Shown in pieces: positions 9,121 to 18,016 of a stretch of DNA of 64,000 nucleotides. A program made the translations under genes and the position numbers. Origin of the DNA: an uncultured Collinsella sp. GTDB taxonomy: Bacteria; Actinomycetota; Coriobacteriia; Coriobacteriales; Coriobacteriaceae. Under the pieces are notes generated by a model. The model searched no databases. It saw nothing but the letters and a program-made list of their open reading frames with translations, and had not been told where the DNA came from. The DNA lies in contig UQJV01000003.1 in the NCBI GenBank assembly GCA_900541475.1, forward strand, positions 1 to 64,000, written 5' to 3'. Position 1 is the stretch's first letter. The number at the start of each line of letters is the position of its first letter.

Positions 9121-9141
9121 TGACGTCACAAATCAACGACA

Positions 9142-9178
9142 GCGGCCCTGCACCTCACGAGAGACGCAGGGTCGCTTT
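9142..9178 (+). terminator. Intrinsic terminator after kup
   Basis: GCGGCCCTGC pairs with GCAGGGTCGC (one wobble/mismatch), followed by TTT. It also faces the convergent bile salt hydrolase gene. Confidence 0.7.
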
Positions 9179-9199
9179 GCATTGCAGTAAAGCTAACGG

Positions 9200-10165
9200 C
9201 TACGAACGACGCGGCTCGGGAACCACGAGCCTATCGGGGCTCGCGCCCTCGGCATCTGTCAGGCTCACGTAGCGAATCGACGGATCCTCATACATCGCGT
9301 AGTAATAATTGCCCGTGCGCGCGCTAAAGCATCCGGTGTAGATAGTCTTCTCGAACTTGCCATCGCCCATCCTGGACGCCCCCTCAATCATCACCACGCC
9401 CTCGAGCGAGCGGAACATACGGACGACGTTTTCGGTCTCGCTCTCCTTTTGCGGGTAATTGGCATTGAGATACGCCGCCTTTACAAAACGGCTCGGCGAA
9501 TAGCAGTCACCCGGAATACCGCGCATGCCGGCACCCGCGCCATAGGGCTTGAGCTCGGCGCCACGCCATGTCGCCGTCTGCGGAAAATCGCTTGTGGCGG
9601 TGATATAGGTGCGGAGGTTTTCCATGTGCCACGGGAAGGTCGGCTGGTTGGCAAGGGTGTCGACCGGATCGTCGTATACATGCAGGCCGTCAGCCATCAT
9701 CTCGACCACGATGCTACGCTGGCTGTCGCCGATAATCCAATGGAGCAGCGACACGCCCAGCCCCTCTCCGGCAGATTTGGCGACAATCACCGTGTCGCGC
9801 AGCGCGGCCTCGACCTCATCGACCGTCGAGAACGTTGCTGCCACCCACAGGGGAAACTCATAGGCCGCGATATTGGTCTTGCCGTCGACAGGGTCCTCGG
9901 CATACTCGGCATAACCCGGGAAATTGAGACCCGCCACGGCGAGGCCCGCATCGTTGCCGCAATCGAAGAACATAGGGTAGTTCTTGTAATCGATGCACAT
10001 ACCGATCACCGCGTGTGTCGCCGTCGCGTCGTCGATAAACGAATACGGGATGTGAAACCCGCGCGGCATCACGCGAACCTGTTGGCCGTAGTCAAAGCTC
10101 CAGTCGAGGTTGCGGCCCAGATACATGTGACCAGAATTATCAGTAAATCGAATGCTCGTGCACAT
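9200..10165 (-). CDS. bsh: Bile salt hydrolase / choloylglycine hydrolase (Ntn-hydrolase)
   Basis: A 321-residue enzyme that cleaves the amide bond of glycine- or taurine-conjugated bile acids. Start ATG 10165 follows AGGAGG and opens MCTS, so removal of Met exposes the nucleophile Cys2; the upstream extension of the frame must be ignored. Arg18 and Asp21 occur in GRNLDW exactly as in characterised bile salt hydrolases, Asn81 in GLNFPG, and a later Arg in YSPSRF. Penicillin V acylases share the fold, but the length and motifs favour bile salt hydrolase. No signal peptide is seen, so it acts in the cytoplasm. This is a gut-adaptation gene. It stands alone, downstream of a terminated deformylase gene. 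Confidence 0.92.
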   Translation of the reverse strand: MCTSIRFTDNSGHMYLGRNLDWSFDYGQQVRVMPRGFHIPYSFIDDATATHAVIGMCIDYKNYPMFFDCGNDAGLAVAGLNFPGYAEYAEDPVDGKTNIAAYEFPLWVAATFSTVDEVEAALRDTVIVAKSAGEGLGVSLLHWIIGDSQRSIVVEMMADGLHVYDDPVDTLANQPTFPWHMENLRTYITATSDFPQTATWRGAELKPYGAGAGMRGIPGDCYSPSRFVKAAYLNANYPQKESETENVVRMFRSLEGVVMIEGASRMGDGKFEKTIYTGCFSARTGNYYYAMYEDPSIRYVSLTDAEGASPDRLVVPEPRRS

Positions 10166-10234
10166 GGCGCCTCCTGGCTTTACGTTCTTTCTTTCTAAGC
10201 TTATTGTCACCAATCAAAGAGGCGCTAAACACAA

Positions 10235-10270
10235 AAGCCCGGACATGACAACAATGTCACGCCCGGACTT
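10235..10270 (-). terminator. Intrinsic terminator of the second deformylase gene
   Basis: On the minus strand AAGTCCGGGCGTGACA pairs over 16 bases with TGTCATGTCCGGGCTT (three G-U pairs, loop TTGT), and the run TTTTGTGTTT follows. Confidence 0.8.
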
Positions 10271-10312
10271 ACACAAGCAAGATAAACTCAACCAATTCAA
10301 CCCCGCAGGTCG

Positions 10313-10419
10313 TCTAAGGGGTCAAAGTGCCGCAGATTGCCACGAACGAGGAGCGAAGCGTACTTAAGGTACGCGAGCGACGATTGAGCGGCAAGGTGCG
10401 GTGCTTTGGTCCCCTTAGA
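10313..10419. repeat. Large composite inverted repeat overlapping a stop codon
   Basis: TCTAAGGGG..CAAAG (10313 on) is matched by its reverse complement ending CCCCTTAGA (10411-10419). The arms are about 30 bp and imperfect. Inside is a second stem, GCGTAC-TTAAG-GTACGC. The right arm contains the stop codon of the deformylase gene. Looks like a REP-like element; no other copy was seen in the window. Confidence 0.6.
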
Positions 10420-10834
10420 CCAACTTTCCAAGACAGTGATCGATCATATGCTGGATCATCTGTGCCTCGAAGCCCACAAAGTCCTGCTTGCGCTCGCGCA
10501 TCTTGCCGTCGACGATCACGTCATAAGCAACCTTGCACTTGATGTAGCGCGTGGACTTGGTGACCTCCTCGTGCGTCAGGCAGCTCTCCTCCATCTTGCT
10601 GGCACCCAGGCCAAACACCAGGCGGGGGTTGTAGAGCACATGGGGCTCGCCGGCATCGTCCAGGTAGACGCAGACCTTCTTGGTAACGCCAATCTGGTTG
10701 GCGGCAAGGCAGCCGGCGTCCTCGAGCGACTTGATGGTATCGATCAGGTCCTGTGCGACCGACTCGTCCTCGACAGTCGCAACCTCGCAACGCTGGGACA
10801 GAATAGCCTCGTCGTGGCAAAGCTCTTTAATCAT
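10415..10834 (-). CDS. Peptide deformylase family protein lacking the catalytic Glu (HMIDH)
   Basis: A 139-residue paralogue of the protein at 2481 (both begin MIK and share the three motifs). ATG 10834 is chosen because GGAGG lies 5 bases upstream; ATG 10846 lies inside that site. Motif I CLAANQIG keeps the Gln, motif II EESCLT keeps the metal Cys, but motif III reads QHMIDH, so the catalytic Glu of HExxH is Met while both metal His remain. A true deformylase needs that Glu as general base, so this is probably inactive as a classical deformylase, or has another role. It stands alone with its own terminator. Confidence 0.82.
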   Translation of the reverse strand: MIKELCHDEAILSQRCEVATVEDESVAQDLIDTIKSLEDAGCLAANQIGVTKKVCVYLDDAGEPHVLYNPRLVFGLGASKMEESCLTHEEVTKSTRYIKCKVAYDVIVDGKMRERKQDFVGFEAQMIQHMIDHCLGKLV

Positions 10835-11026
10835 ACGTTCCTCCATAGGGGTCGTTATAACCGCTTAAGTATACGGTACCCACACATTTTCATGCGAAAA
10901 ATACCGTCCGTCTGCTACAAAGCGCCGAACATCAACATGTGAGAACAGCAAGGTTGTAAAGGCGATATAGTAAATGAGTTCGTGTCAATCGGCCTAAACT
11001 CGGGGCCGAACAAGGAAAGGGTATGC

Positions 11027-12340
11027 ATGGACGAACTATTTCACGTCAGTGAGCGCAAGTCCACAATCGGGACCGAACTTCGCGCTGGACTGACAACGTT
11101 CCTGGCAATGGCCTACATCATCGCCGTCAACCCTGCGGTGCTCTCGGGCGCCGGCATCGATGCGGGAGCGCTCGCCTGCGCCACCTGCCTGGGCGCTGGC
11201 ATCATGACCATCTGCATGGGCATCTTCGCAAACCGCCCGCTCGCCTGCGCGTCGGGTTTGGGCATCAACGCCATGATCGCGGGCATCGCCACCACCATGT
11301 GCGGCGGCGACTGGCACGTGGCCATGAGCGTTATCTTCCTCGAAGGTATCGTCATCTTGCTGCTCGTCCTGTGCGGCCTGCGCGAGGCCATCATGGACGC
11401 CATCCCCGTGGTCCTGCGCCACGCCATCTCGGTTGGCTTGGGCCTGTTCATCGCCATGATCGGCCTGTGCGACGCCGACATCATCACTGCTGGCGCCGGT
11501 ACGCTCGTCGGCCTGGGCGACATCGCCTCCCCCACCTTTATCGTCGGCATCATCTCCATCGTCGTGACGGTTGCCCTGGCTTCCCGCAACGTGCCGGGCT
11601 CGCTGCTCATCGGTATCATCGTCGCCGTTATCGCCGGTATCCCGCTGGGCGTCACCCATGCGCCCGAGGGCCTCATCGCACCGCTCAACTTCTCGACCTT
11701 TGGCGCCCCGTTTGCCAGCACCGCCGATGGCAACATGGCCATCGTGAAGGTTCTGACCGACCCGATGCTGTTGGTCGTTGCCTTCTCGCTGCTCATGAGT
11801 GACTTCTTCGACACCATGGGCACCGCGATGGCCGTCGCCAAGCAGGGCGAGTTCTTGACCGAGGACGGCAATGTCGAGGACATCCGTCCCATCCTGGTCG
11901 TCGACTCCGTGGCCGCTGCTGCCGGTGGCTTTATGGGCGTCTCCTCCATCACCACCTTCGTCGAGTCCACCTCTGGCGCTGCCGACGGTGGCCGCACGGG
12001 CCTCACCTCCGTCACCACCGGCGTGCTGTTCATTCTCGCCGCGTTCTTCTCCCCCATCGTCACCATCGTTTCCAGCGCCGCCACCTGCGGTGCTCTGGTC
12101 TACGTCGGCTACCTCATGATGAGCGAGGCCTCCGAGATCGACTGGTCCGACGTGTCGCAGGGTTTCCCGGCGTTCATGATTGTCGCCGGCGTGCCCTTCA
12201 CCTACTCCATCTCTGCCGGCATCGGTCTGGGCTTTATCGCCTACGTGATCGTCGCGCTCTTTAAGGGCGAGGCCTCCAAAATCAAGCCGCTCATGTGGAT
12301 CGCAGCCCTCGCCTTCCTCGTCTACTTCTTCGTAGCGTAA
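11027..12340 (+). CDS. AzgA/PbuG-type guanine-hypoxanthine permease (NCS2)
   Basis: A 437-residue permease with about 12-14 membrane helices. ATG 11027 follows AAGGAAAGGG. The first helix contains GLTTFLAMAYIIAVNPAVLS, the hallmark of AzgA-type purine permeases; GLGINAMIA and the GVSSITTFVESTSGAADGGR-type segment later are also conserved. It imports guanine, hypoxanthine or adenine with protons. The upstream 190 bp contains no recognisable purine riboswitch, only a short CGGCC/GGCCG hairpin at about 10990-11008. It stands alone, followed by a clear terminator. Confidence 0.93.
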   Translation: MDELFHVSERKSTIGTELRAGLTTFLAMAYIIAVNPAVLSGAGIDAGALACATCLGAGIMTICMGIFANRPLACASGLGINAMIAGIATTMCGGDWHVAMSVIFLEGIVILLLVLCGLREAIMDAIPVVLRHAISVGLGLFIAMIGLCDADIITAGAGTLVGLGDIASPTFIVGIISIVVTVALASRNVPGSLLIGIIVAVIAGIPLGVTHAPEGLIAPLNFSTFGAPFASTADGNMAIVKVLTDPMLLVVAFSLLMSDFFDTMGTAMAVAKQGEFLTEDGNVEDIRPILVVDSVAAAAGGFMGVSSITTFVESTSGAADGGRTGLTSVTTGVLFILAAFFSPIVTIVSSAATCGALVYVGYLMMSEASEIDWSDVSQGFPAFMIVAGVPFTYSISAGIGLGFIAYVIVALFKGEASKIKPLMWIAALAFLVYFFVA

Positions 12341-12366
12341 CGGCAAAGCTGCCAAAGCAGAACACC

Positions 12367-12407
12367 AAAGCGCGGAGTCGCATCGAGCGGCTCCGCGCTT
12401 TTCTTTT
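12367..12407 (+). terminator. Intrinsic terminator after purine permease
   Basis: AAAGCGCGGAG pairs with CTCCGCGCTTT, followed by TTCTTTT. Confidence 0.85.
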
Positions 12408-12547
12408 AAAGACGGGCAGAGCACGGGCGCGCGATGTATTGTTTCCCGAATTTTGGACATTTTGCCCTCCAAACGGCTCTACCGCCGGCTACATCCTGCA
12501 GGTACGCTGAATGAAATCGCATAGGCCCTATGAGGATGGGAGTAGCC

Positions 12548-14331
12548 ATGGCCGCCTTGTTCACGACCCCCAAGCGCAATGACAAAACCTCAGGAGCCCA
12601 TTTTGTCGAGCCCGACGTGCGCCGTCGCACGCTGCTCGCGCACGGAAGCTGGCGACGCGTGACGCACCGCATCGTCGTGGGGGCCGTATGCGCACTCACG
12701 GTAAGCTCGCTGCTCATGCCGAACGTCTCGCTCGCGGCCGAGTGGGTGGACGTCGGCGGCACCCAGTACAACGCCGGCACCGCGGCAGGCGACGAGGCCG
12801 GCACCTGGAGCTGGGACGGCGCCGACGATATGAAGCTCAACGGCTATGACGGCGGTGCGATCAATGCTGCAGGCAAGCTCAACATTGCGTACGAGGGCAA
12901 GAACACCGTGAAAACCGAGCCCGATTACACCGGAGCCGCCATCAAAGCGCAGGATGGCACTAACCAGAAAGCGGAGTTGAACATAACGAGCTCGAATAGC
13001 ACGGATGAGCTCAATGTGACAGCCGAGGCCGATGCAATTAAATCCACAGGCGACCTCTCCATTTCTGGCCCAGGCGCTGTGAACACCACGAGCACTACTT
13101 CCGACGGAATTGAGGCAAAGGGCGACCTCTCTATCACGGGCTCGAGCACCGTGAATGCAACGGGCGGAACCGAAGGTATCCAATCCAAGGGCAAGACCAC
13201 CATCGATTCCTCTGGCACAGTGATCGCTAAAGGAGGCGAAGGTTACGGCGTCGCCGCGGGCAGTGGCCTGACCATCAAAGGCGGTGGCAAGGTAGAAGCA
13301 AGCTCGATAGAAGAAGCGGCGATTTGGGCTGACGGCGGCATTAACATCTCGGGCGGCAGCCAGGTCAAGGCGGACTCCGAGGGAGATCTTGCCGTCGACA
13401 CTGAGGGTAGTCTCGCGGTCACGAACGCCTCCCTTGACGCAAGCGGTGTTGAATATGGTATCTATGCCTACAAGGGCGTTACGCTCGATCACGCGACCGT
13501 GACGGTCCGCACAAGCGCGATCGGCGGCCAGGCCATCGCCCTCATCACTGACGGGGACGACATCGTCATCAAGAATGGTTCCATCGTGGACGCGTTCGCG
13601 GAAGGCAAATTCTCGGTTGCAATCTCTACCAGAAACCACCAGCCAAACGTCGCTGGCGGTCACATCTACATTAGTGACTCCGTTGTCAAGGCTATAGCCC
13701 GCTATGCTGAGACCGGCGACGACGGTCCCGACTGCTACAGTACAGACCAGGATGGCGAGATCACCCCTGAGCGCAGGGGCGTGAACATCGGCATCTATGC
13801 TCAGACCACCGAGGGCATTGTGCCCGCGACCATCTCCATCGTCCGCAGTAAGGTCACGGCCGAGGGAGACACGGCAGCGATTTTCGCCCTTGCCATGAGC
13901 GCGGACGGCAAGGCGATCGGCACCATCGAAATCGAAGGCGCCAGCATCCTGACGCCTGAAGGCGGCAAGGTCATTGACTATCGCAACAAAGAAGAGCTCG
14001 GTGAAGGCATCATGTACGAGGCAGGCCAAGTCATTGGCACGGGCGACGCCGTGATTGATTCTCCCTACGACGATGTCATCGCCAAGAAAGCCGTCATCGC
14101 ACCGTCCGAGGAGACCAAGCCCGAGGAGAAGCCCGGGAGACCAAGCCCGAGGGTTCCAAGTCCGAGGGCGCGAAGACAACCAAGACCGTTGCAGTTGCAG
14201 CCACGGGAGCCAAGACCACCGGCAAGCTCGCGGCAACCGGCGACGCCTCGAGCGCAGCCATCGTGGCAGCCACCCTTGCGGGAACAGCCGCCATCGCCGC
14301 AGGCGCCGTGGTGAGCCGCAAGCGCTCATAG
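12548..14331 (+). CDS. Secreted surface protein with LxxTG-type cell-wall anchor, split by a frameshift near 14134
   Basis: Start ATG 12548 follows GGATGGGAG. The N-terminus is a long export signal: basic residues, then the hydrophobic stretch VVGAVCALTVSSLLMPNVSLAA, with cleavage likely after LAA. The body (to about residue 510) is a low-complexity beta-rich repeat series of the form ADAIKSTGDLSISG / DGIEAKGDLSITG, as in beta-helical adhesins. The continuous frame then turns into a Pro/Arg-rich nonsense tail ending at 14314. In the plus-strand frame starting 14137 the reading instead continues ETKPEGSKSEG..., then KLAATGD, a hydrophobic helix, and RKRS at stop 14329-14331: a sortase sorting signal. 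One A missing in a GAGGAG-type repeat around 14134 explains this. It may be a real mutation, phase variation or a sequencing error. Confidence 0.75.
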
Positions 14332-14397
14332 ACGCCTTTGGCCTTTAACGCACGGGACGGCACCCATGAAAGCGCCTAGCCCGAGCACCGTTTAACG

Positions 14398-14436
14398 ACG
14401 CCATCGCCGAGTTCCCCTCCGGCGGTGGCGTTTTCC
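14398..14436 (+). terminator. Terminator-like hairpin after surface protein gene
   Basis: ACGCCATCGCCG pairs imperfectly with CGGCGGTGGCGT, followed by TTT. Confidence 0.7.
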
Positions 14437-14547
14437 AGTTTGCGCTCGCGCGTTGCGCATGCGATTATTCTTAATGCAGCCCAACCTATATGTGCCAGCG
14501 TGCGACAATTGGGACCGTCGATATCACAACGCTGAGAGAAGCAGGCC

Positions 14548-15213
14548 ATGGAAGCGCATCGAAAGCAGATAACCGTCTATTCGAATCATGCGGAAAGCGT
14601 ACCTGTCATCTACCTCCCCGTAGTCATGGGCGACGGCAGCGAGGTCTACAACCGTTGTCTTGAGCTCGGCTGCCCGCCATTCACCCTCGTCGCCATTGGC
14701 GGGCTCGATTGGAATCGCGAGCTGAGCCCCTGGGCATGCGACGGGACCGTACGCGATGCCGAACCTTTTGGTGGGCAGGCGTCCGGATTTCTCGATGAAC
14801 TGCTGAACCGGATAATCCCAAAGGTCGAATTATCGCTCCCACTGCCGCCCACCTGGCGCGGCATTGCCGGCTACTCGCTCGCGGGCCTCTTCGCGCTCTG
14901 GTCCCTCTGGCAAACCGACGCCTTTGACCGCATCGCGAGCGCATCGGGGTCGCTATGGTTTCCCGACTATGTCGATCGCGCCAGCACGGCGCCATTTGCC
15001 GGCAGCCCACAAGCTGTCTATCTGTCACTCGGCAAAAAAGAAACCAAGACGCCCAACCGCATGATGAGACACGTACTCGACGACACGCGCGCAATGGAAG
15101 AGCTACTCATCGAGCGCGGCATCCCAACAACGATGGAACTCAACCCCGGCAATCACTTTGCCCAAACCGATCTACGAATGGCGCGTGGCATACGCTGGAT
15201 ACTGACGCATTAA
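14548..15213 (+). CDS. Alpha/beta-hydrolase esterase (Fes/IroE-like)
   Basis: A 221-residue predicted cytoplasmic hydrolase. The nucleophile elbow GYSLAG places Ser at residue 110, an oxyanion-type GGLDW lies at 51-55, and the likely catalytic His is in NPGNHF near residue 203. It resembles the predicted-esterase group that includes enterobactin/ferric siderophore esterases, but is shorter, and no siderophore genes are near, so the substrate is uncertain. The ATG 14548 follows GAGAGAAGCAGGCC. It stands alone between two terminators. Confidence 0.8.
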   Translation: MEAHRKQITVYSNHAESVPVIYLPVVMGDGSEVYNRCLELGCPPFTLVAIGGLDWNRELSPWACDGTVRDAEPFGGQASGFLDELLNRIIPKVELSLPLPPTWRGIAGYSLAGLFALWSLWQTDAFDRIASASGSLWFPDYVDRASTAPFAGSPQAVYLSLGKKETKTPNRMMRHVLDDTRAMEELLIERGIPTTMELNPGNHFAQTDLRMARGIRWILTH

Positions 15214-15249
15214 AAATGGCGCCCACGCGTACGCACGGGCGCCATTTTT
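15212..15249. terminator. Bidirectional terminator between esterase and uracil permease
   Basis: AAAAATGGCGCCC (15212-15224) and GGGCGCCATTTTT (15237-15249) form a perfect 13-bp stem giving T runs on both strands; the two genes converge here. Confidence 0.9.
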
Positions 15250-15270
15250 TGATTTAGCTGAACACAACTT

Positions 15271-16605
15271 CTACTCGACAGTCTCCTCGAGTTCAGAAAC
15301 GGCAAACTCAAAGTCGTTGCCGGGCAGAATTGCGTTGAGCACGATGCCAACCAGCGAGCCCACGGCAAGACCGGAAAGCGAAATCGTCACGCCGCCCAGC
15401 TCCAGCACGATGGCACCGGCAGTGCTGTAAGCAATGCCGAGTGAAAGCACGAGCACCAGAGCGGCCACAAGCACGTTGCGGTTGTTCTGGAAATCGACCT
15501 GGTTCTCGATGAGGTTGCGGACGCCCACAGTGCTGATCATGCCGTAAAGCACGAGCGACACGCCGCCGATAACGCATGCCGGCATGGCGGCAATCACGGC
15601 AGCGAACTTGGGGCAGAACGAAAGCACGATAGCGCAGCACGCGGCAATGCGAATCACGCGCGGATCGAACACGCGCGTCAGGGCAAGCACGCCGGTGTTC
15701 TCACCATACGTGGTGTTGGCCGGAGCGCCAAAGAGCGAAGCCAGAATCGTGGCAAGACCATCACCGAGCAGCGTGCGGTGCAGACCGGGATCGGCAATGT
15801 AGTTGCGCTCGCAGGTGGAGCCAATAGCGGAAATATCACCGATATGCTCGATCATAGTTGCAAAGGCCAGCGGCATGATGGTGATGATGGCCGTCGTGGC
15901 GAGGCCGCTATCAAACTGCGGACCAAAGAGCACAAACACGGTGTTGTTCCACACGATGGGAAGACCGACCCACGGCGCGGCTGCGACACCAGAGAAATCG
16001 ACCTCACCCAACGCGGCCGCAACGGCATAGCTCACCACGACGCCCAGCAGGATCGGCACGATTTTGACCATGCCGCGGCCCCAGATGTTGCAGATGACGA
16101 TCACTGCAACAGCGATAACGGCGACAAGCCAATTGGTCTGGCAGTTGGCAATGGCGGAGCTTGCCAGGATCAGACCGATCGAAATGACGATAGGGCCAGT
16201 CACCACCGGTGGGAAGAAGCGCATGACGCGCTTGGCGCCAAAGGCGCGGAACAGGGCCGCCAGCACCGGATAGAGCAGACCGGCGCAGGCTACGCCCAGG
16301 CAGGCGTAGGGCAAAAGCTCGGTCTCGCCGTTGGGCGCGATGGCGGCATAACCTGCGATAAAGGCAAACGACGACCCCAGGAATGCCGGCACCTTACCGC
16401 GCGACAGGAAGTGGAACAGCAGCGTGCCCAAGCCGGCAAACAAAAGCGTCGCCGAAACCGAGAGACCGGTGAGCACGGGCACCAGCACGGTGGCGCCAAA
16501 CATGGCAAACAGGTGCTGTAGGCCGAGCAGGAACATGCGCGGGCGGCCGAGCGACGATGCGTCGTAGATGGCATCGGCGGCAACGGGCGTCGAAGGCTGG
16601 GACAT
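15271..16605 (-). CDS. uraA: Uracil permease (NCS2, UraA/PyrP-like)
   Basis: A 444-residue nucleobase:cation symporter with about 14 helices. ATG 16605 follows AAAGGA; frame upstream is a shadow. Conserved NCS2 features are LLGLQHLFAMFGATVLVPVLTG at the N-terminus, FLGSSFAFI, and the signature segment with MIEHIGDISAIG that contains the substrate-binding Glu. The late segment GVRNLIENQVDFQNNRN is typical of uracil permeases rather than xanthine permeases. It imports uracil for pyrimidine salvage. The gene follows the methionine-synthase-like gene at a 122-bp distance on the same strand but has its own leader; no PyrR-type anti-terminator was recognised. Confidence 0.9.
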   Translation of the reverse strand: MSQPSTPVAADAIYDASSLGRPRMFLLGLQHLFAMFGATVLVPVLTGLSVSATLLFAGLGTLLFHFLSRGKVPAFLGSSFAFIAGYAAIAPNGETELLPYACLGVACAGLLYPVLAALFRAFGAKRVMRFFPPVVTGPIVISIGLILASSAIANCQTNWLVAVIAVAVIVICNIWGRGMVKIVPILLGVVVSYAVAAALGEVDFSGVAAAPWVGLPIVWNNTVFVLFGPQFDSGLATTAIITIMPLAFATMIEHIGDISAIGSTCERNYIADPGLHRTLLGDGLATILASLFGAPANTTYGENTGVLALTRVFDPRVIRIAACCAIVLSFCPKFAAVIAAMPACVIGGVSLVLYGMISTVGVRNLIENQVDFQNNRNVLVAALVLVLSLGIAYSTAGAIVLELGGVTISLSGLAVGSLVGIVLNAILPGNDFEFAVSELEETVE

Positions 16606-16727
16606 GTGAGTCCTTTCGAATGGAAGGGCGATCGGGCATATCGGATAACCTGCCCGAACGATACGATCCGAACCATTGTACGCGATACGCCATGTCTCGC
16701 ACGCGCCGTCACCTGCGAACGCTACTG

Positions 16728-17861
16728 CTACTTCCAGACACGCTCGGCAATACGCTTGACCAGCGCGATCTTCGCCCATTGCTCGTCCTCGGTCAGCTTG
16801 TTGCCAATCTCACAGCTGGCAAAGCCGCACTGGGGCGACAGATACAGGTTCTCGAGCGGAACATACTTTGCAGCCTCGTGAATACGCTCGACGATGGCAT
16901 CCTCGTCCTCAAGCTCAGCGGCCTTGGTGGTCACCAGGCCCAACACGACCTTCTTGCCGGGAGCAACGTACTTGAGCGGCTCAAAGCCACCGGCGCGCGG
17001 CGTATCGAACTCCAGGTAAAATGCGTCGACATCCTCGCGTGCGAACAGGTACGGCGCGATGGGGTCATAGCCGCCCTCGAAGGCATAGGTAGAGTGGTAG
17101 TTACCACGGCACACGTGCGTGTTAATGACCAGGTCGTCGGGCTTGCCCTCGATGGCGGCGTTGTTGAGCGCCACGCCCAGCTCGCTTACCTTTTGCAGGT
17201 CGACCGGGCTCATGCCGGTTTTGGCGACAAAATCGGTATCGCAGTAGATGCCCCAGGTGCAGTCATCAAACTGGATGTTGCGGCAGCCTGCTGCGTACAG
17301 GTCGGCGATCACCGTGCGATAAGCGGCTGCAATGGCATCGGCAAGCTCCTCATCGGTCTTATAGACAGCGCGCAGGCTCTCCTGCTGGCCGTCGCAGCGA
17401 TCGAGCGTGACCTCAGAGAACGTCTGGATCGGTGCTGGAATGGTTTGGCGCGCGACCTGACCCTCGCCCTCGAGCGCCTTAACAAACTTGAAGTGCTCGA
17501 CGAAGGGGTGATTCTCGCCGCTGATAGGGCCGGTCACCACGGCGGTATCAGCCGTAGTCTCCTCGTCGTGGAACATATAGCCCGTACGCGAGGTACGGCG
17601 TACAATGCCGTTGAGCCCCCACATAAAGTCGAGGTGCCAGTAGCTGCGGCGGAACTCGCCATCGGTGATAACCTGCAGGCCGGCAGCCTTCTGCTTGGCC
17701 ACTAAGTCGTGGATGGCCTCGTCCTCGACGGCCTTAAGGCCGGAAGCGTCGAGTTTACCCGCGACATAGGCGGCACGGGCGTCCTTTACAGCTTGCGGAC
17801 GAAGAAAGCTGCCGACGATATCGGCGCGAAACGGCGCGTTCGGTTGAATCGAAGTGCTCAT
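16728..17861 (-). CDS. Cobalamin-independent methionine synthase-like protein (MetE C-terminal/YxjG family)
   Basis: A 377-residue TIM-barrel protein matching the C-terminal catalytic half of MetE, as in Bacillus YxjG/YxjH. ATG 17861 follows AAAGGGAG. The zinc ligands of the family can be seen: His and Cys in NTHVCRGN, a Glu in FYLEFD, and Cys in LSPQCGF. The N-terminal folate-binding half of MetE is absent, so the methyl donor is unknown; YxjG-type proteins act in S-methyl-thiol recycling or methionine formation. The LysR gene immediately upstream (18017) and the palindrome at 17949-17969 suggest LysR control. Confidence 0.88.
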   Translation of the reverse strand: MSTSIQPNAPFRADIVGSFLRPQAVKDARAAYVAGKLDASGLKAVEDEAIHDLVAKQKAAGLQVITDGEFRRSYWHLDFMWGLNGIVRRTSRTGYMFHDEETTADTAVVTGPISGENHPFVEHFKFVKALEGEGQVARQTIPAPIQTFSEVTLDRCDGQQESLRAVYKTDEELADAIAAAYRTVIADLYAAGCRNIQFDDCTWGIYCDTDFVAKTGMSPVDLQKVSELGVALNNAAIEGKPDDLVINTHVCRGNYHSTYAFEGGYDPIAPYLFAREDVDAFYLEFDTPRAGGFEPLKYVAPGKKVVLGLVTTKAAELEDEDAIVERIHEAAKYVPLENLYLSPQCGFASCEIGNKLTEDEQWAKIALVKRIAERVWK

Positions 17862-17948
17862 AGATATCTCCCTTTGCATTGGTTGCTTTACTGGGACAGA
17901 GTATGAGCGCTCATATGGCCATCGTAAAATATATGTTTATAACAGTTT

Positions 17949-17969
17949 GATATAGATGCTTCCTATATC
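17949..17969 (-). promoter_or_regulatory. Likely LysR-type operator for the MetE-like gene
   Basis: GATATAG-N7-CTATATC, flanked by T and A, is a dyad of LysR-box form. It sits in the 155-bp gap between the LysR gene and the MetE-like gene, about 90 bp before the latter's start. Confidence 0.55.
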
Positions 17970-18016
17970 AGTTGGGACTGCCATAAAGAGATTTGACCCG
18001 TGCAGAATGCAGCAGT

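Noticed and set aside
10982..12472. Large overlapping reading frames on the strand opposite the purine permease
   Set aside because: High-GC shadow frames with biased composition and no domains.
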